A stretch of DNA of 64,000 bases from assembly GCF_000092865.1 (NCBI RefSeq), contig NC_014151.1, forward strand, positions 124,001-188,000. The letters run 5' to 3'. A program made the position numbers and the translations under genes. The DNA comes from Cellulomonas flavigena DSM 20109 (GTDB taxonomy: Bacteria > Actinomycetota > Actinomycetes > Actinomycetales > Cellulomonadaceae). Below are positions 41,754-51,327 of this stretch, one piece after another. The notes beneath the pieces were generated by a model. The model did not search any database, was not told where the DNA came from, and saw nothing but the letters and a program-made list of their open reading frames with translations. Every line of letters begins with the position of its first letter. Positions within the stretch are counted from its first letter, which is position 1.

Positions 41754-42073
41754 GTGATCCACCTCCGTCGTCCGGGTCGCCAGGGCCGTGACCGGTCGGC
41801 CGGGCCCGCGGGTCCGGCTCACCGGGCGTCCCGCCGGTGCCAGCAGAGCACCCCACCCCCGAGGTGCGCGACCGGAAACCTCCGCCGCCCCCAGCTGTCC
41901 CAGCCGCCTGCGTCGGCCGACGAGGAGTGCCGGCCCGGCCTCTCGCGGACGTGGGTGCGGTGCCGGATCGCCCCTACGGGCGGGTGGCGATCGGGTGACC
42001 TGGGGACGCCGGTAGCAGGTGACGCGGACAAATCGGGCACGATGGACCCCCGCCCCCCTCGGAAGGTTCCTGC

Positions 42074-43756
42074 ATGCGTCCGTCCCGCACCCGTCCCGCG
42101 AAGCACCTGACGACACTGGTCGTCGCGTCGGCACTCGGGCTCGCCGCGTGCACCGGTGGGTCGACGGACCCCGACGCCACGCCCACGCCGACCGTCGACC
42201 CGGGGCCGCAGCCCGAGGACGTCGTCGCGACGGCGGTGATCCCCGAGGCCGGGATGGACCTCGAGGTGCGCGTCCACCCGCTCGTGCGGGCCGGTGAGCA
42301 CGTCGTGCTCACCGTCGACGTCGTGCCGCCCGAGGCGCCTGAGGACCTCGTGCACCTTCGTGGCTTCGGCGTGACGTCGTTCATCGCGAGCTCGTGGCCG
42401 CCCGTCAACGTCCGCCTCATGGACCTCGCACGCGACGTGGTCCTCCACGTCGGGGCCGACAGCGACGGGGAGCCGGTCGTCGCCCCGGAGGACTGGAGCA
42501 GGTTCCGGACGGAGCGTGGCACGCGGCTCCAGATGCCGTTCGCGGCCCCGGCCGACGACGTCGACGCGCTGTCCCTCTTCTTCCCCGGTGCGCCGCTGTT
42601 CGCGCAGGTACCGATCATCGACGGCGAGCTGCCGTCGGCGGTCCACCCCGACGACGTGGCCGCGGCGGAGGCCGCCGCCGCGACGGCTGCCGCCCGTGCG
42701 TCCGCGAGCCCGTCCGCGACGCCGGACGTCGAGGAGACCGCACCGCCGGAGGAGCTCGACCTCGACGCGGTCGTCGAGGCGCCGGTCTTCCCCCTCGAGT
42801 CGACGACCGCCGAGCTCGACGGCGCTGTGCAGACCATCGAGTCGACCGAGAAGGTCGAGGTCACCCTCGGGTCCGACGTGCTGTTCGCGTTCGACTCGGC
42901 CGACCTCACCCCGGAGTCCGCGGACGCGGTGGCGCTCGTCGCGCAGCGGCTCGCCGAGCGGGAGGCCGGCAGCGTCGAGGTCGTGGGCCACACCGACGAC
43001 CAGGCGGACGACACCTACAACCTCGACCTGTCGCGGCGCCGGGCGCAGGCCGTCGCGGACGCGCTCGAGGCCCAGGTCGCCGGCTCGGGTCACCGCATGC
43101 GGGTGGCCGGGCGCGGCGAGTCGGAGCCTGTCGTGCCCAACGACTCCGAGGAGAACCGCGCGCTCAACCGCCGCGTGACGGTGTCGCTGACGTCGAAGGT
43201 CGTCACCCGCACCGACGTCACGACGACCGGGGAGCTGCCGCCGTTCGGCGGGGTCGTCGGCACCGCGGGCACCCCGGTGCGCGTGGAGAGCGGCTCGCGC
43301 GTGTGGGAGGCCGACGCGACCGCACGTCGCGTGCACGGTCACGTCGTCGTCGACCTCACCGTGCACGGCGCCGACGAGGAGGACGGCAACCACACGGCCA
43401 TCGGGTTCATGCGGGGCTTCGGCACCCACCGGCTCGGCGACACCATCGCCCCGCACGAGAACACCGCCCGCGCGACGGTGCTCCAGGGCGCGACGCGCCT
43501 GTTCCCGCTGGACTACCGCGTCGGCGAGAACGAGGCGTACCCCGACGGCGAGTGGTTCACCGCCTCCGACCTCCATGCCGGGCACTGGGTCGACGGGGGC
43601 CAGACCCGGACGTACTCGTTCGTCTACCCGCGTCTGGACGTCGACACCCTGGCGTTCCAGATCGGGACGGGCATCGCGTTCGACACCGACGTCCGGCTGC
43701 TCGACGTGCCGGTCGCCCCGGGCGACGAGGTCGCCACCCCCGGTCCGCGCGACTGA
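42074..43756 (+). CDS. OmpA-like domain lipoprotein
   Basis: A 560-aa lipoprotein with lipobox LAAC and Cys26 as the lipidated residue, followed by a Pro/Thr-rich spacer. A first beta-rich domain spans about 50-185. The OmpA-like peptidoglycan-binding domain lies near 265-375: VLFAFDSADLTPESADAVAL, EVVGHTDDQADDTYNLDLSR and SEENRALNRRVTVSL, including the Asp and Arg that hold the diaminopimelate side chain in the family. A C-terminal beta domain of about 180 residues follows. It probably tethers the membrane to the wall. A truncated copy of its second half lies immediately downstream. Confidence 0.88.
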   Translation: MRPSRTRPAKHLTTLVVASALGLAACTGGSTDPDATPTPTVDPGPQPEDVVATAVIPEAGMDLEVRVHPLVRAGEHVVLTVDVVPPEAPEDLVHLRGFGVTSFIASSWPPVNVRLMDLARDVVLHVGADSDGEPVVAPEDWSRFRTERGTRLQMPFAAPADDVDALSLFFPGAPLFAQVPIIDGELPSAVHPDDVAAAEAAAATAAARASASPSATPDVEETAPPEELDLDAVVEAPVFPLESTTAELDGAVQTIESTEKVEVTLGSDVLFAFDSADLTPESADAVALVAQRLAEREAGSVEVVGHTDDQADDTYNLDLSRRRAQAVADALEAQVAGSGHRMRVAGRGESEPVVPNDSEENRALNRRVTVSLTSKVVTRTDVTTTGELPPFGGVVGTAGTPVRVESGSRVWEADATARRVHGHVVVDLTVHGADEEDGNHTAIGFMRGFGTHRLGDTIAPHENTARATVLQGATRLFPLDYRVGENEAYPDGEWFTASDLHAGHWVDGGQTRTYSFVYPRLDVDTLAFQIGTGIAFDTDVRLLDVPVAPGDEVATPGPRD

Positions 43757-43778
43757 CTCACGAACAGGACGTCCCGAC

Positions 43779-44601
43779 ATGCGCCTCCGCCACCGCCGAG
43801 GCGGTCACGGTCCTGGAGGTCGCGGCCGCGCGCATCGGCGAGCGGGAGCCCGGTACGGTCCTGGTCGTCGGGCACACCGACGACCAGGGGGACGACGCGT
43901 ACAACCGCGACCTGTCGCTGCGTCGCGCGCGGGCCGTCGCCGACGCGCTGGCCGGCCTCGTGGACCCCGCGCGGTACCCGGCCGACGTCGAGGGCCGCGG
44001 CGAGTCCGAGCCGTTCGTGGCGAACGACAGCGAGGAGAACCGGGCGCTCAACCGCCGCGTCACGCTGACGCTCGTCTCGTCAGGTCGTGACGCGCACGAC
44101 CTGACGACCATGGGCGAGCTGCCGCCCTTCGAGCGCGGCGTCGTCGCCGAGGCGGGCGCGCCCGTGCGTATCGTCTCCGGTCTGCGGCCCTGGGACGTGG
44201 AGGCGAGCGCCCGCCGGGTGGCAGGGCACGTCGTCGTCGACCTGCGCGTCACGGCGCGCGACGACGCGTCGCACCTCACATCGGTCGCGTTCCTCACGTC
44301 GCTCTTCGGGCACCGGGGCGACGGCGCCAGGAACCCGCACTCCACGAGCAACAACGCGACCGCCCTGTCCGGCGCGACGCGGCTCTACGCGCTGGACTAC
44401 CGCGTGGACCACGAGACCGCGGAGGCCGGCCTGTGGCTCCCGGTCGCGGACCTCTGGGGCGGCGCCTCCCTGGACGACGGGCAGAGCGCCGTCTTCTCGT
44501 ACGTCTTCCCCCGGCTGGACGGTGACACGGTGACGCTCCAGTTCGGGTCGGGACGTGGGGAGGACGACCTGCGGATCGTCGACGTCCCCGTGGTCGACTG
44601 A
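43779..44601 (+). pseudogene. Truncated tandem copy of the OmpA-like lipoprotein gene
   Basis: The DNA after the intact gene begins like a lipoprotein gene: a weak AGGA, then ATG CGC CTC CGC CAC at 43779. It then jumps, in another frame, into the middle of an OmpA domain: AEAVTVLEVAAARIGEREPG, VVGHTDDQGDDAYNRDLS, SEENRALNRRVTLTL. The C-terminal domain (GELPPF to VDVPVVD) is complete and about half identical to the upstream copy. So a deletion of roughly 270 codons with a frame change removed the signal, lipobox and N-terminal domain. No good start remains in the OmpA frame. I call it a pseudogene; a cytoplasmic fragment could still be made. Confidence 0.7.
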
Positions 44602-44799
44602 CACGGCTGCGGTTCCGCCTGCGACGGCCGCGGGCGGGCGACTCCGTGCCGTTGGTCCCTTGCCGCGCGGACGGGCCTCGCCCGACGTCGACGGATCGCC
44701 GCGCACGGCCCCGAGGGCGCGTCCGGCGAAGCGATTCGGCTGTTTGACCAGCCACGGGACCGGGACGAGGTTCGGGCCGCCCGGTGATGGTGCCGGTGC

Positions 44800-44821
44800 C
44801 ACGCCGTACCGAGACGGCGTG
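44800..44821 (+). promoter_or_regulatory. Inverted repeat before the GH9 cellulase gene
   Basis: CACGCCGT-ACCGAG-ACGGCGTG is a perfect 8-bp dyad with a six-base centre, 22 bases before the cellulase ATG. It may be a 5' mRNA hairpin that stabilises the transcript or an operator. It is not the CebR palindrome. Chance is possible in this GC-rich DNA. Confidence 0.35.
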
Positions 44822-44843
44822 CGAGCGACCCGGAAGTGGACCC

Positions 44844-47483
44844 ATGGCAGACACACGTCCTTCCCCGGCCTGTCGCACCCCCGAAGGTCGCCGGCCGTCA
44901 CGGTCGGCGGCCTTCGGTGTGGTGGCAGGCCTCGCCGCAGCCCTGTGCGCAGGAGCCGTCGCGCAGCCCGCCGTCGCGGCGGCCCCGACCCTGACCGACG
45001 AGCCGTACGGCAACCTCGCGCAGGCCCTGCAGACCTCGCTGTACTTCTACGACGCCGAGATGTCGGGCCCGTCCCGCTCGCAGGGCGTGCAGCGTCTGCC
45101 GTGGCGCGGCGACTCCGAGCTCGCCGACGCGCGCATCCCGCTGACCAGCGGCGGCACGGGCACCGACGACCTCGCCGACGAGGGCACCAACCTCACGCCG
45201 GCGATGATCGAGGCGTACCGCGACATCCTCGACCCCGACGGCGATGGCACGGTCGACCTGTCCGGGGGGTACCACGACGCCGGCGACCACGTGAAGTTCG
45301 GGCTGCCGCAGACGTACGCGGCGGCGACGCTCGCGTGGGGGCTGTACGAGTTCCCCGACGCGTACGAGAAGGCCGGCGCGGCCGAGGCGATCGAGACGCA
45401 CCTGCGCTGGTTCGCCGACTACTTCCTGCGGTCGACGTTCCGCGACGCGGACGGCGACGTGGTGGCGTTCAGCTACATGGTCGGTCGCGGCGGGGTCGAC
45501 CACACGTACTGGGGGCCGCCGGAGCTGCAGGACCCCGCGAAGTTCCCGCGGTCGGCGACCTTCGCGTACGAGGGCGCACCCGCGTCGGACCAGGCCGCCG
45601 GGGCGGCGGCCGCGCTGACGGCCGTGTCCCTGGTCACGGCCGAGGACGACCCGCAGTACGCCGCCGAGTGCCTCGACGCTGCGCAGGCGCTGTACGACTT
45701 CGCGCGGGCCCACCGCGGAACCGGCAACGGTGACGGGTTCTACCCGTCGAGCTTCGACGACGACGAGCTGGCGTGGGCGGCGGTCTGGCTGTACGACGCG
45801 ACCGGTGACGAGACCTACCTCGACCACATCGTCGCCAAGGACTCCGCGGGGCGGTACACCGGCTACCTGCGCAAGATCATCAACAGCGCGGAGGACACCT
45901 GGCAGAACATCTGGGTGCACTCGTGGGACACGGTCTGGGGCGGCGTGTTCGCGCGTCTCGCGCCGCTGTCGAAGGGCGTCGTGCCGGACTCCGAGAACCA
46001 GAAGTACTGGTACTACTTCCGCTGGAACGCCGAGTACTGGACGGGTGGCGCGGTGAAGCACCGCGAGGCCGGCGACGGCACGTACGTGGCGACGTCGCCG
46101 TCGGGCTGGTCGGTCATCTCGACATGGGGCTCGGCCCGGTACAACACGGCCGCGCAGCTCCAGGCGCTGACCTACCGCAAGTACTCGCACCTCGACTGGG
46201 GCGACCCCGAGGTCAACGAGCGCGAGGGCGTCGCGCTGTCGCAGTGGGCGCTGTCGCAGATGAACTACCTCATGGGCGACAACCCGCTGCACCGCTCGTA
46301 CGTCGTCGGGTTCACGGCGAACGACGACGACCACCACGCGCGCTTCCCGCACCATCGTGCCGCGCACGGCTCGGACACCAACAGCATGCTCGTGCCCGCC
46401 GAGCACCGGCACGTGCTGTGGGGTGCGCTGGTCGGCGGCCCGGACCTGGCCGACGAGCACAAGGACGAGACGACCGACTACGTGTACAACGAGGTCGCGA
46501 TCGACTACAACGCCGGGTTCGTGGGCGCGCTCGCGGGGCTCGTCGAGTACTTCGGTGACGGGCAGCCCGTCGAGACGTGGGAGCCGGCACCCGAGGCCGA
46601 GGTCGACGCGTACGTCGTGCGCGCCGAGCTGGAGCAGGAGAACACGTCGCGCACGCAGGTGACGCTGGAGATCTCGAACCGCTCGGTGCACCCGCCGGCC
46701 GAGGTCGACGACCTGTCGCTGCGCTACTTCTTCGACATCAGCGAGCTCCAGGCCGACGCTCAGACCATCGACGACGTGCGGGTCGACGTCTACTACGACG
46801 AGGCGAAGACGCTCTCGGGCAAGGCCGTGAGCATCGGTGAGCCCGTGCACGTCGGCGACGGCCTGTACTACGTCGAGGTCTCGTGGGACGGCATCCCGTT
46901 CTACGGCACGCGCGAGGTCCAGATCGGGCTCATCGCGGGCCAGAACGCGCAGTGGACGACCACCTGGGACCCGACGAACGACCCGAGCCGTCAGGGGATC
47001 GGCGACGACCTCGCCCTGACGACGGCGGTGCCCGTGTACCGGGACGGCGTGCTGGTGTTCGGCGAGGAGCCGGACGGGACCACGGGCCCGACGCCCACGC
47101 CCACGCCCACCGTGACCCCGACGCCCACCGCGACGCCGACGACCACACCGACCGCGACCCCCACCCCGACGCCCACGTCGACCACCGCGGCGGGCTGCAC
47201 CGCGCGCCTCGAGGTCCGCAGCACGTGGCCGGGCGGGTACGAGGCCCAGGTGCACGTCACGGCCGACCGTGACCTCACCCGGTGGACGGCCACGACGACC
47301 CTGCCGGCCGCCGTGACGGTCATGCAGGCGTGGAACGGCACGGTCGAGGCGACCGGGACGACGCTGACGGTCGCCCCCGCCGCCTGGAACGGCGCGATCG
47401 CCGCCGGGGACACCGTCTCCGTCGGGCTGATCGGTTCCGGCACCGCCCCCGAGGCCGGAGCGCTGACCTGCACGGCCCGGTGA
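44844..47483 (+). CDS. Secreted GH9 endoglucanase with CBM3c and CBM2 modules
   Basis: An 879-aa exported cellulase. The signal peptide ends AQPAVAA near residue 50. The GH9 barrel follows, with QRLPWRGDS, GGYHDAGDHVKFG near 142-154 (the two catalytic Asp), WGDNPLHRSYVVGF, and DYVYNEVAIDYNAGF with the catalytic Glu near residue 549. A CBM3c module (about 586-740: QENTSRTQVTLEISNRS, YYVEVSWDG) is followed by a Pro/Thr linker and a C-terminal CBM2 (about 785-879: CTARLEVRSTWPGGYEAQVH ... CTAR). This GH9-CBM3c layout belongs to processive endoglucanases such as Cellulomonas CenB and Thermobifida Cel9A. It ends before a strong terminator. The ATG at 44784 is a less likely start. Confidence 0.95.
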   Translation: MADTRPSPACRTPEGRRPSRSAAFGVVAGLAAALCAGAVAQPAVAAAPTLTDEPYGNLAQALQTSLYFYDAEMSGPSRSQGVQRLPWRGDSELADARIPLTSGGTGTDDLADEGTNLTPAMIEAYRDILDPDGDGTVDLSGGYHDAGDHVKFGLPQTYAAATLAWGLYEFPDAYEKAGAAEAIETHLRWFADYFLRSTFRDADGDVVAFSYMVGRGGVDHTYWGPPELQDPAKFPRSATFAYEGAPASDQAAGAAAALTAVSLVTAEDDPQYAAECLDAAQALYDFARAHRGTGNGDGFYPSSFDDDELAWAAVWLYDATGDETYLDHIVAKDSAGRYTGYLRKIINSAEDTWQNIWVHSWDTVWGGVFARLAPLSKGVVPDSENQKYWYYFRWNAEYWTGGAVKHREAGDGTYVATSPSGWSVISTWGSARYNTAAQLQALTYRKYSHLDWGDPEVNEREGVALSQWALSQMNYLMGDNPLHRSYVVGFTANDDDHHARFPHHRAAHGSDTNSMLVPAEHRHVLWGALVGGPDLADEHKDETTDYVYNEVAIDYNAGFVGALAGLVEYFGDGQPVETWEPAPEAEVDAYVVRAELEQENTSRTQVTLEISNRSVHPPAEVDDLSLRYFFDISELQADAQTIDDVRVDVYYDEAKTLSGKAVSIGEPVHVGDGLYYVEVSWDGIPFYGTREVQIGLIAGQNAQWTTTWDPTNDPSRQGIGDDLALTTAVPVYRDGVLVFGEEPDGTTGPTPTPTPTVTPTPTATPTTTPTATPTPTPTSTTAAGCTARLEVRSTWPGGYEAQVHVTADRDLTRWTATTTLPAAVTVMQAWNGTVEATGTTLTVAPAAWNGAIAAGDTVSVGLIGSGTAPEAGALTCTAR

Positions 47484-47511
47484 CCCCGGGCCGGCCGCGG
47501 GTCGGCTGAGG

Positions 47512-47550
47512 ACGGGTGCCCGGCGGTGACCACCACCGCCGGGCGCCCGT
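47512..47550. terminator. Bidirectional hairpin terminator between the cellulase and nrdI
   Basis: ACGGGTGCCCGGCGGTG pairs with CACCGCCGGGCGCCCGT (one G-U pair) around ACCAC. It lies between two convergent genes and can serve both. Confidence 0.8.
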
Positions 47551-47582
47551 CGCGCGTCCCGGGTCGCGTCGCCGGCCGTGCG

Positions 47583-48008
47583 TCAGGCCGAGTGCCGGCG
47601 CGCGAGCTCCGTGTCGAGGTCCCGCAGGATCCGCTCGCACTCCTCGACGTCCCACGGGGTGCCCGCGAGCTCGAACTCGAACAGCACCGGCCGGCCCGAC
47701 CGCTGCGCGATCTCCCGTGCGGCCTTCTGGTAGTACCGCCCGAAGTTGCGGTTGCCGGACCCCATGACGCCGACGAGCAGCCGCCGGTTGTGCGCCGAGC
47801 GCAGGAACCGCCGGACAGCCTCGGGGACGGTGTCGTTCGCGTCGTTGCCCGTCTTGTACGACGGGGTGAGGAGCACCCACGGGCCGTCGACCTCGCTGCG
47901 GCGGTGCTCGCGCTCGGCCAGGTTGAACACGGGCCGGTCGAGGCGCTCGGCGAAGGTGCGGACGAGCCCGCTCGTGGACGAGTAGTAGTAGACGGGCGTG
48001 GGGCGCAT
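47583..48008 (-). CDS. nrdI: NrdI flavodoxin-like protein, orphan
   Basis: A 141-aa small flavoprotein. It begins MRPTPVYYYSSTSGLVRTFA with the FMN phosphate loop, and carries LLTPSYKTG and MGSGNRNFGRYYQKAAREI, both diagnostic for NrdI. NrdI supplies oxidant to load the manganese-tyrosyl cofactor of the class Ib ribonucleotide reductase subunit NrdF. The usual partners nrdH, nrdE and nrdF are not in this window: the neighbours are a cellulase and a peptidase. It is convergent with the cellulase gene and divergent from the M28 peptidase gene. Length is normal. Confidence 0.88.
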   Translation of the reverse strand: MRPTPVYYYSSTSGLVRTFAERLDRPVFNLAEREHRRSEVDGPWVLLTPSYKTGNDANDTVPEAVRRFLRSAHNRRLLVGVMGSGNRNFGRYYQKAAREIAQRSGRPVLFEFELAGTPWDVEECERILRDLDTELARRHSA

Positions 48009-48101
48009 GCCTCCAGCCCACCCGTCGACGCCGCGCGGCGCCGGGGACCTGCGTCCCGTGCGTGCGTGCCGACGTGGGCCCGACGCGTTGTCAGGGATGT
48101 C

Positions 48102-48131
48102 GTGACTTTTCCGACTCCTGCGTCCTACGTT
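48102..48131 (+). promoter_or_regulatory. Candidate promoter of the M28 peptidase gene
   Basis: GTGACT (48102-48107) and TACGTT (48126-48131) with an 18-base spacer lie about 94 bases before the GTG start, in locally less GC-rich DNA. Confidence 0.4.
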
Positions 48132-48224
48132 GGCCTCCGACGTCGGTCCGGTGCACCCGTCCGGGCGACGTCCCGGGCCCCGGCCGACCGGCCGGCGGCC
48201 CCACGCGGAGAAGGGGACACCACC

Positions 48225-49799
48225 GTGGCAGCTCGACGTACCACCGTGCTCGCCGGCACGCTCGCGACCCTCGTGCTCGGGACCAGTGCACTGCTCGCCC
48301 CACCCGCCCTCGCCCACGGGCCCGGTGGCAGGCCCGGGCCGGGGCACGGCCCGGGCCACGCGGTCGACGCGGAGAGGTTCGCCCGGCAGGTGACGACGCG
48401 CGGCGTCTGGCGGCACCTCGAGGAGCTCCAGCGCATCGCGGACCGGCACGACGGCAACCGTGCTGCCCTCACCGAGGGCTACGAGGCGAGTGCGCGCTAC
48501 GTCGAGCGGACGCTGAAGCGCGCCGGCTACGAGGTCACGCGCGACCCGTTCACGTTCGGCTTCGAGGTCATCGACGCCGAGGCGCTCACGCTGGGCACGG
48601 GCGAGACGTTCGCGGTCGACCAGATGCAGTACGCGCCGAGCACGGCGGAGGGCGGCGTGACGGCGCCCGGGTCGGTGCCGAACGACGTCACGGGCTGCAC
48701 GGCCGACTCGTGGGCGGGCGTCGAGGCGACCGGGACGATCGCGGTCATCAGCCGCGGCGCGTGCTCGTTCGCCGAGAAGGCGATCGCGGCGCAGGCCGCG
48801 GGTGCGATCGGCGCCGTCGTCTACAACAACGTCGAGGAGATGCTGTTCGGCACGCTCGGCGAGGAGGGGCTCGTCGACATCCCCGTCGCGGGCGCCGGCC
48901 AGGCCGACGGGGCGGCGATCGTCGCGGCCGTCGCCGCCGGGACGCCGCTGACGCTCGAGGTCCGCTACCACGTCGAGGAGGAGGAGAGCTTCAACGTCAT
49001 CGCGGAGACGAAGGCCGGGCGCGACGACAACGTCGTCGTGCTGGGCGCGCACCTCGACGGCGTGGAGGACGGCCCCGGCCTCAACGACAACGGGTCGGGC
49101 TCGGCGGTGCTGCTGGAGGTCGCCGTCCAGCTCGCGAAGCAGAAGAAGCTCAACAACACCGTGCGGTTCGCGTGGTGGGGCGCCGAGGAGCTCGGGCTGA
49201 TCGGCTCGACCGCGTACGTCGAGGAGCTCGCGGGCCAGGAGGGCGAGCTCGACCGCATCGCCACGTACCTCAACTTCGACATGGTCGGCTCGCCGAACTA
49301 CGTCATCGGCGTGTACGACGCGGACCAGTCGACGTACGAGGCGCCGGTGGACGTCCCGCCGGGCTCGGCGGAGACGGAGGCGGTCTTCACCGGCTACTTC
49401 GACTCCCGCGACCAGGCGTGGGTCGACACCGAGTTCTCCGGCCGGTCCGACTACCAGGCGTTCATCCTCAACGGCGTCCCCGCGTCCGGCCTCTTCACGG
49501 GCGCGGACGACATCAAGACCGACGAGGAGGTCGCGCTGTTCGGCGGCACGGCCGGCATCCGGCACGACCCGAACTACCACACGCCGGCGGACGACCTGTC
49601 CAACGTGAGCCGCGAGGCGATCGGGATCATGGCGCCGGCGGTCGCGTTCGCGACGGCGAGCCTCGCGACGGACACGTCGGCGATCAACGGGGTCTCGGGC
49701 CCGGGCGACCAGGGGCACCACCACGGGCCGTCGCACCACGGCAAGGGCCGTGCGCCGCACCACGGGCACGAGCACGGAGGCCTGCTGAAGGCGTCGTGA
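48225..49799 (+). CDS. Secreted M28-family zinc aminopeptidase with PA domain
   Basis: A 524-aa exported peptidase. The GTG start lies behind GGAGAAGGGG and opens a signal peptide ending APPALA. A PA domain (CSFAEKAIAAQAAGAIGAVV) is inserted near 170-240. The M28 zinc site is visible: VVVLGAHLDGVEDGPGLNDN (His, Asp), WWGAEELGLIGS (Glu-Glu), YLNFDMVGSPNYV (Asp) and, near the end, PNYHTPADD (His). It should release N-terminal residues from peptides outside the cell. The C-terminus is an unusual His/Gly tail (HHHGPSHHGKG...PHHGHEHGG) that may bind metal. A terminator follows. Confidence 0.92.
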   Translation: MAARRTTVLAGTLATLVLGTSALLAPPALAHGPGGRPGPGHGPGHAVDAERFARQVTTRGVWRHLEELQRIADRHDGNRAALTEGYEASARYVERTLKRAGYEVTRDPFTFGFEVIDAEALTLGTGETFAVDQMQYAPSTAEGGVTAPGSVPNDVTGCTADSWAGVEATGTIAVISRGACSFAEKAIAAQAAGAIGAVVYNNVEEMLFGTLGEEGLVDIPVAGAGQADGAAIVAAVAAGTPLTLEVRYHVEEEESFNVIAETKAGRDDNVVVLGAHLDGVEDGPGLNDNGSGSAVLLEVAVQLAKQKKLNNTVRFAWWGAEELGLIGSTAYVEELAGQEGELDRIATYLNFDMVGSPNYVIGVYDADQSTYEAPVDVPPGSAETEAVFTGYFDSRDQAWVDTEFSGRSDYQAFILNGVPASGLFTGADDIKTDEEVALFGGTAGIRHDPNYHTPADDLSNVSREAIGIMAPAVAFATASLATDTSAINGVSGPGDQGHHHGPSHHGKGRAPHHGHEHGGLLKAS

Positions 49800-50205
49800 C
49801 GCGTTACGCCTGACGCGTGAGGCGGTGGCCCGGGTTCCCCAGAGGGGCCCGGGCCGCTGCACGTCCCGGGGCGTCGTGCCGACGTCCGTGACGTGCGTGC
49901 GGTGCGGTGTCGCAGACCGCCCGCTGCGTCGCGGTGCGGTGTCGTGCTGTCCGTCGTCGTTGGCGTGGCCGCCCAGCCCCGCTGGAGACGGGCGACATCC
50001 TGCTCCCGGAGCGAGGCCCTTGCCAAGCCCCTTCGTGACCGTTTCTTGACCTGTGGACGCTCGAGCGTCAAGACGGGGGCAGGCGCGGTCGTTGAAACGT
50101 CGGCTTGTGAGGAAAATGTGAAGATTCTCACCGGGCCGGGACAGCGGGCGTGAGGGAGGAGCAGGATCCGAGGTGGCCGCCCAGCCTCGCGCCCAACGTC
50201 GCTCG
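49800..50205. other. Gene-free 3'-3' region between the M28 peptidase and the XRE gene
   Basis: About 400 bases with no supported gene. The left end holds the peptidase terminator. From about 49990 to 50150 the DNA is distinctly less GC-rich and dyad-rich: GACGCTCGAGCGTC is a perfect 14-base palindrome, and GTGAG ... CTCAC flank GAAAATGTGAAGATT. A small RNA or remnant is possible; no ribosome site with a credible frame is seen. Confidence 0.4.
49822..49859 (+). terminator. Hairpin terminator of the M28 peptidase gene
   Basis: GCGGTGGCCCGGGTTCCCC pairs with GGGGCCCGGGCCGCTG with small bulges around AGA, 22 bases after the stop. Confidence 0.65.
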
Positions 50206-50481
50206 TCAGGACGTCGGGCCGCCACCGATCCGCGGGAACGGGTCGAGGGAGAACAGCACCTCCACCGGCACGTCGAAGAACGCCGCGATGCGCAGCGCGA
50301 GGTGCAACGACGGGCTGTACTCCCCGCGCTCCAGGTACCCGACCGTCTGGTAGTGCACCCCGAGGGCGTCCGCGAGCTGCCGCCGGCTGACGCCGCGCTC
50401 CGCGCGCAGCACGGAGATCCGGTTGTGCACGGCGTCCGCGCCGGGTGCCCGCCGCCGCTCGTCCTGCGTCGCCTCAGCCAT
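50206..50481 (-). CDS. Small XRE-family transcriptional regulator
   Basis: A 91-aa protein with one Cro/CI helix-turn-helix: ISVLRAERGVSRRQLADALG (helices 1-2) and VHYQTVGYLERGEYSPSLHL (recognition helix and helix 4). It ends PVEVLFSLDPFPRI, as in the short YozG/XRE regulators next to ABC exporters. Its ATG lies inside the last codons of the ABC permease gene (8-base overlap), so it is the third gene of that operon and probably represses it. A 20-bp palindrome at the operon start is a likely target (inference). Confidence 0.85.
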   Translation of the reverse strand: MAEATQDERRRAPGADAVHNRISVLRAERGVSRRQLADALGVHYQTVGYLERGEYSPSLHLALRIAAFFDVPVEVLFSLDPFPRIGGGPTS

Positions 50482-51327
50482 GCAGCACCGACTCCACCCG
50501 GCGGGCCAACGCCCCGGCCGCCTGACGGGCGTTCGCGCGGCGCAGCACCAGCGGTGCGGCGACGAGACCGACGGCCGCCCACGTCATGAGCACCGCCGCC
50601 GCGACACCCGGGTGCCACGCCCCGCCGAGCTCCAGGGCCTCCGCGGGCGCGGGCAGCGTCGTCGACCGCAGCCCGTGCGCGAGCCAGTACAACGGGAACG
50701 CCTGGACCACCCCGGACGCCCACGGCGGCACGGTCTGCGGACCGAGCACGCCCGAGACGAACGCGAGCGCGACGACAGGGGCCATGACGCACAGCATGAC
50801 GCGCGTGGGCCGCCCGGCCAGCGCGCCGCCCACGATGCCGACGGGCAGCGTCGCGAGAGTGCCGAGCAGCAGCCAGCCGACCACCGCGACCCAGCCGCCG
50901 GCGCCCTGGTGCATCGGGTCACCCAGCAGGAACGGCCACGGCACCAGCAGGATCGCCAGCATCGGCAGCGCGCCGAGCGACTGCGCGACGACCGTGCCGG
51001 CGGTGTATGTCGTCGTGCCTCGGGGCACCGCCCGCATCCGCAGGACGGTCCCGTCCTCGACGTCGGCGGCGAGCGTGAACGCCGGGCCCATCACCATGCC
51101 GAACACGATCGTCGCGGCGAGCAGCCCGGGCAGGGCCACGTCCGGCAGGGTCAGTCCACCGCTGCCCGGCACCACCACGTCGCGCTGCGTCACCAGGTAG
51201 ACGACGATCGCGACGCCGACGACGGCGTTCCAGCCGACGTCCTCAGGGTTGCGCAGCATGTGCCGGAACTCCGTCAGGCCGCGGCGGACGCCGAGGCGGA
51301 CGGCCCAGCGGGTCGGTGCCGACGTGC

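Noticed and set aside
36943..41856. An open frame of over 1600 codons on the minus strand across the repeat array, the GH31 gene and the S33 gene
   Set aside because: It is antisense to two clear enzymes and crosses the 74-bp repeats; the composition is low-complexity.
49893..50153. An 86-codon frame in the 3'-3' region between the M28 and XRE genes
   Set aside because: There is no ribosome site, no biased third positions and no protein-like pattern; a competing minus-strand frame overlaps it.
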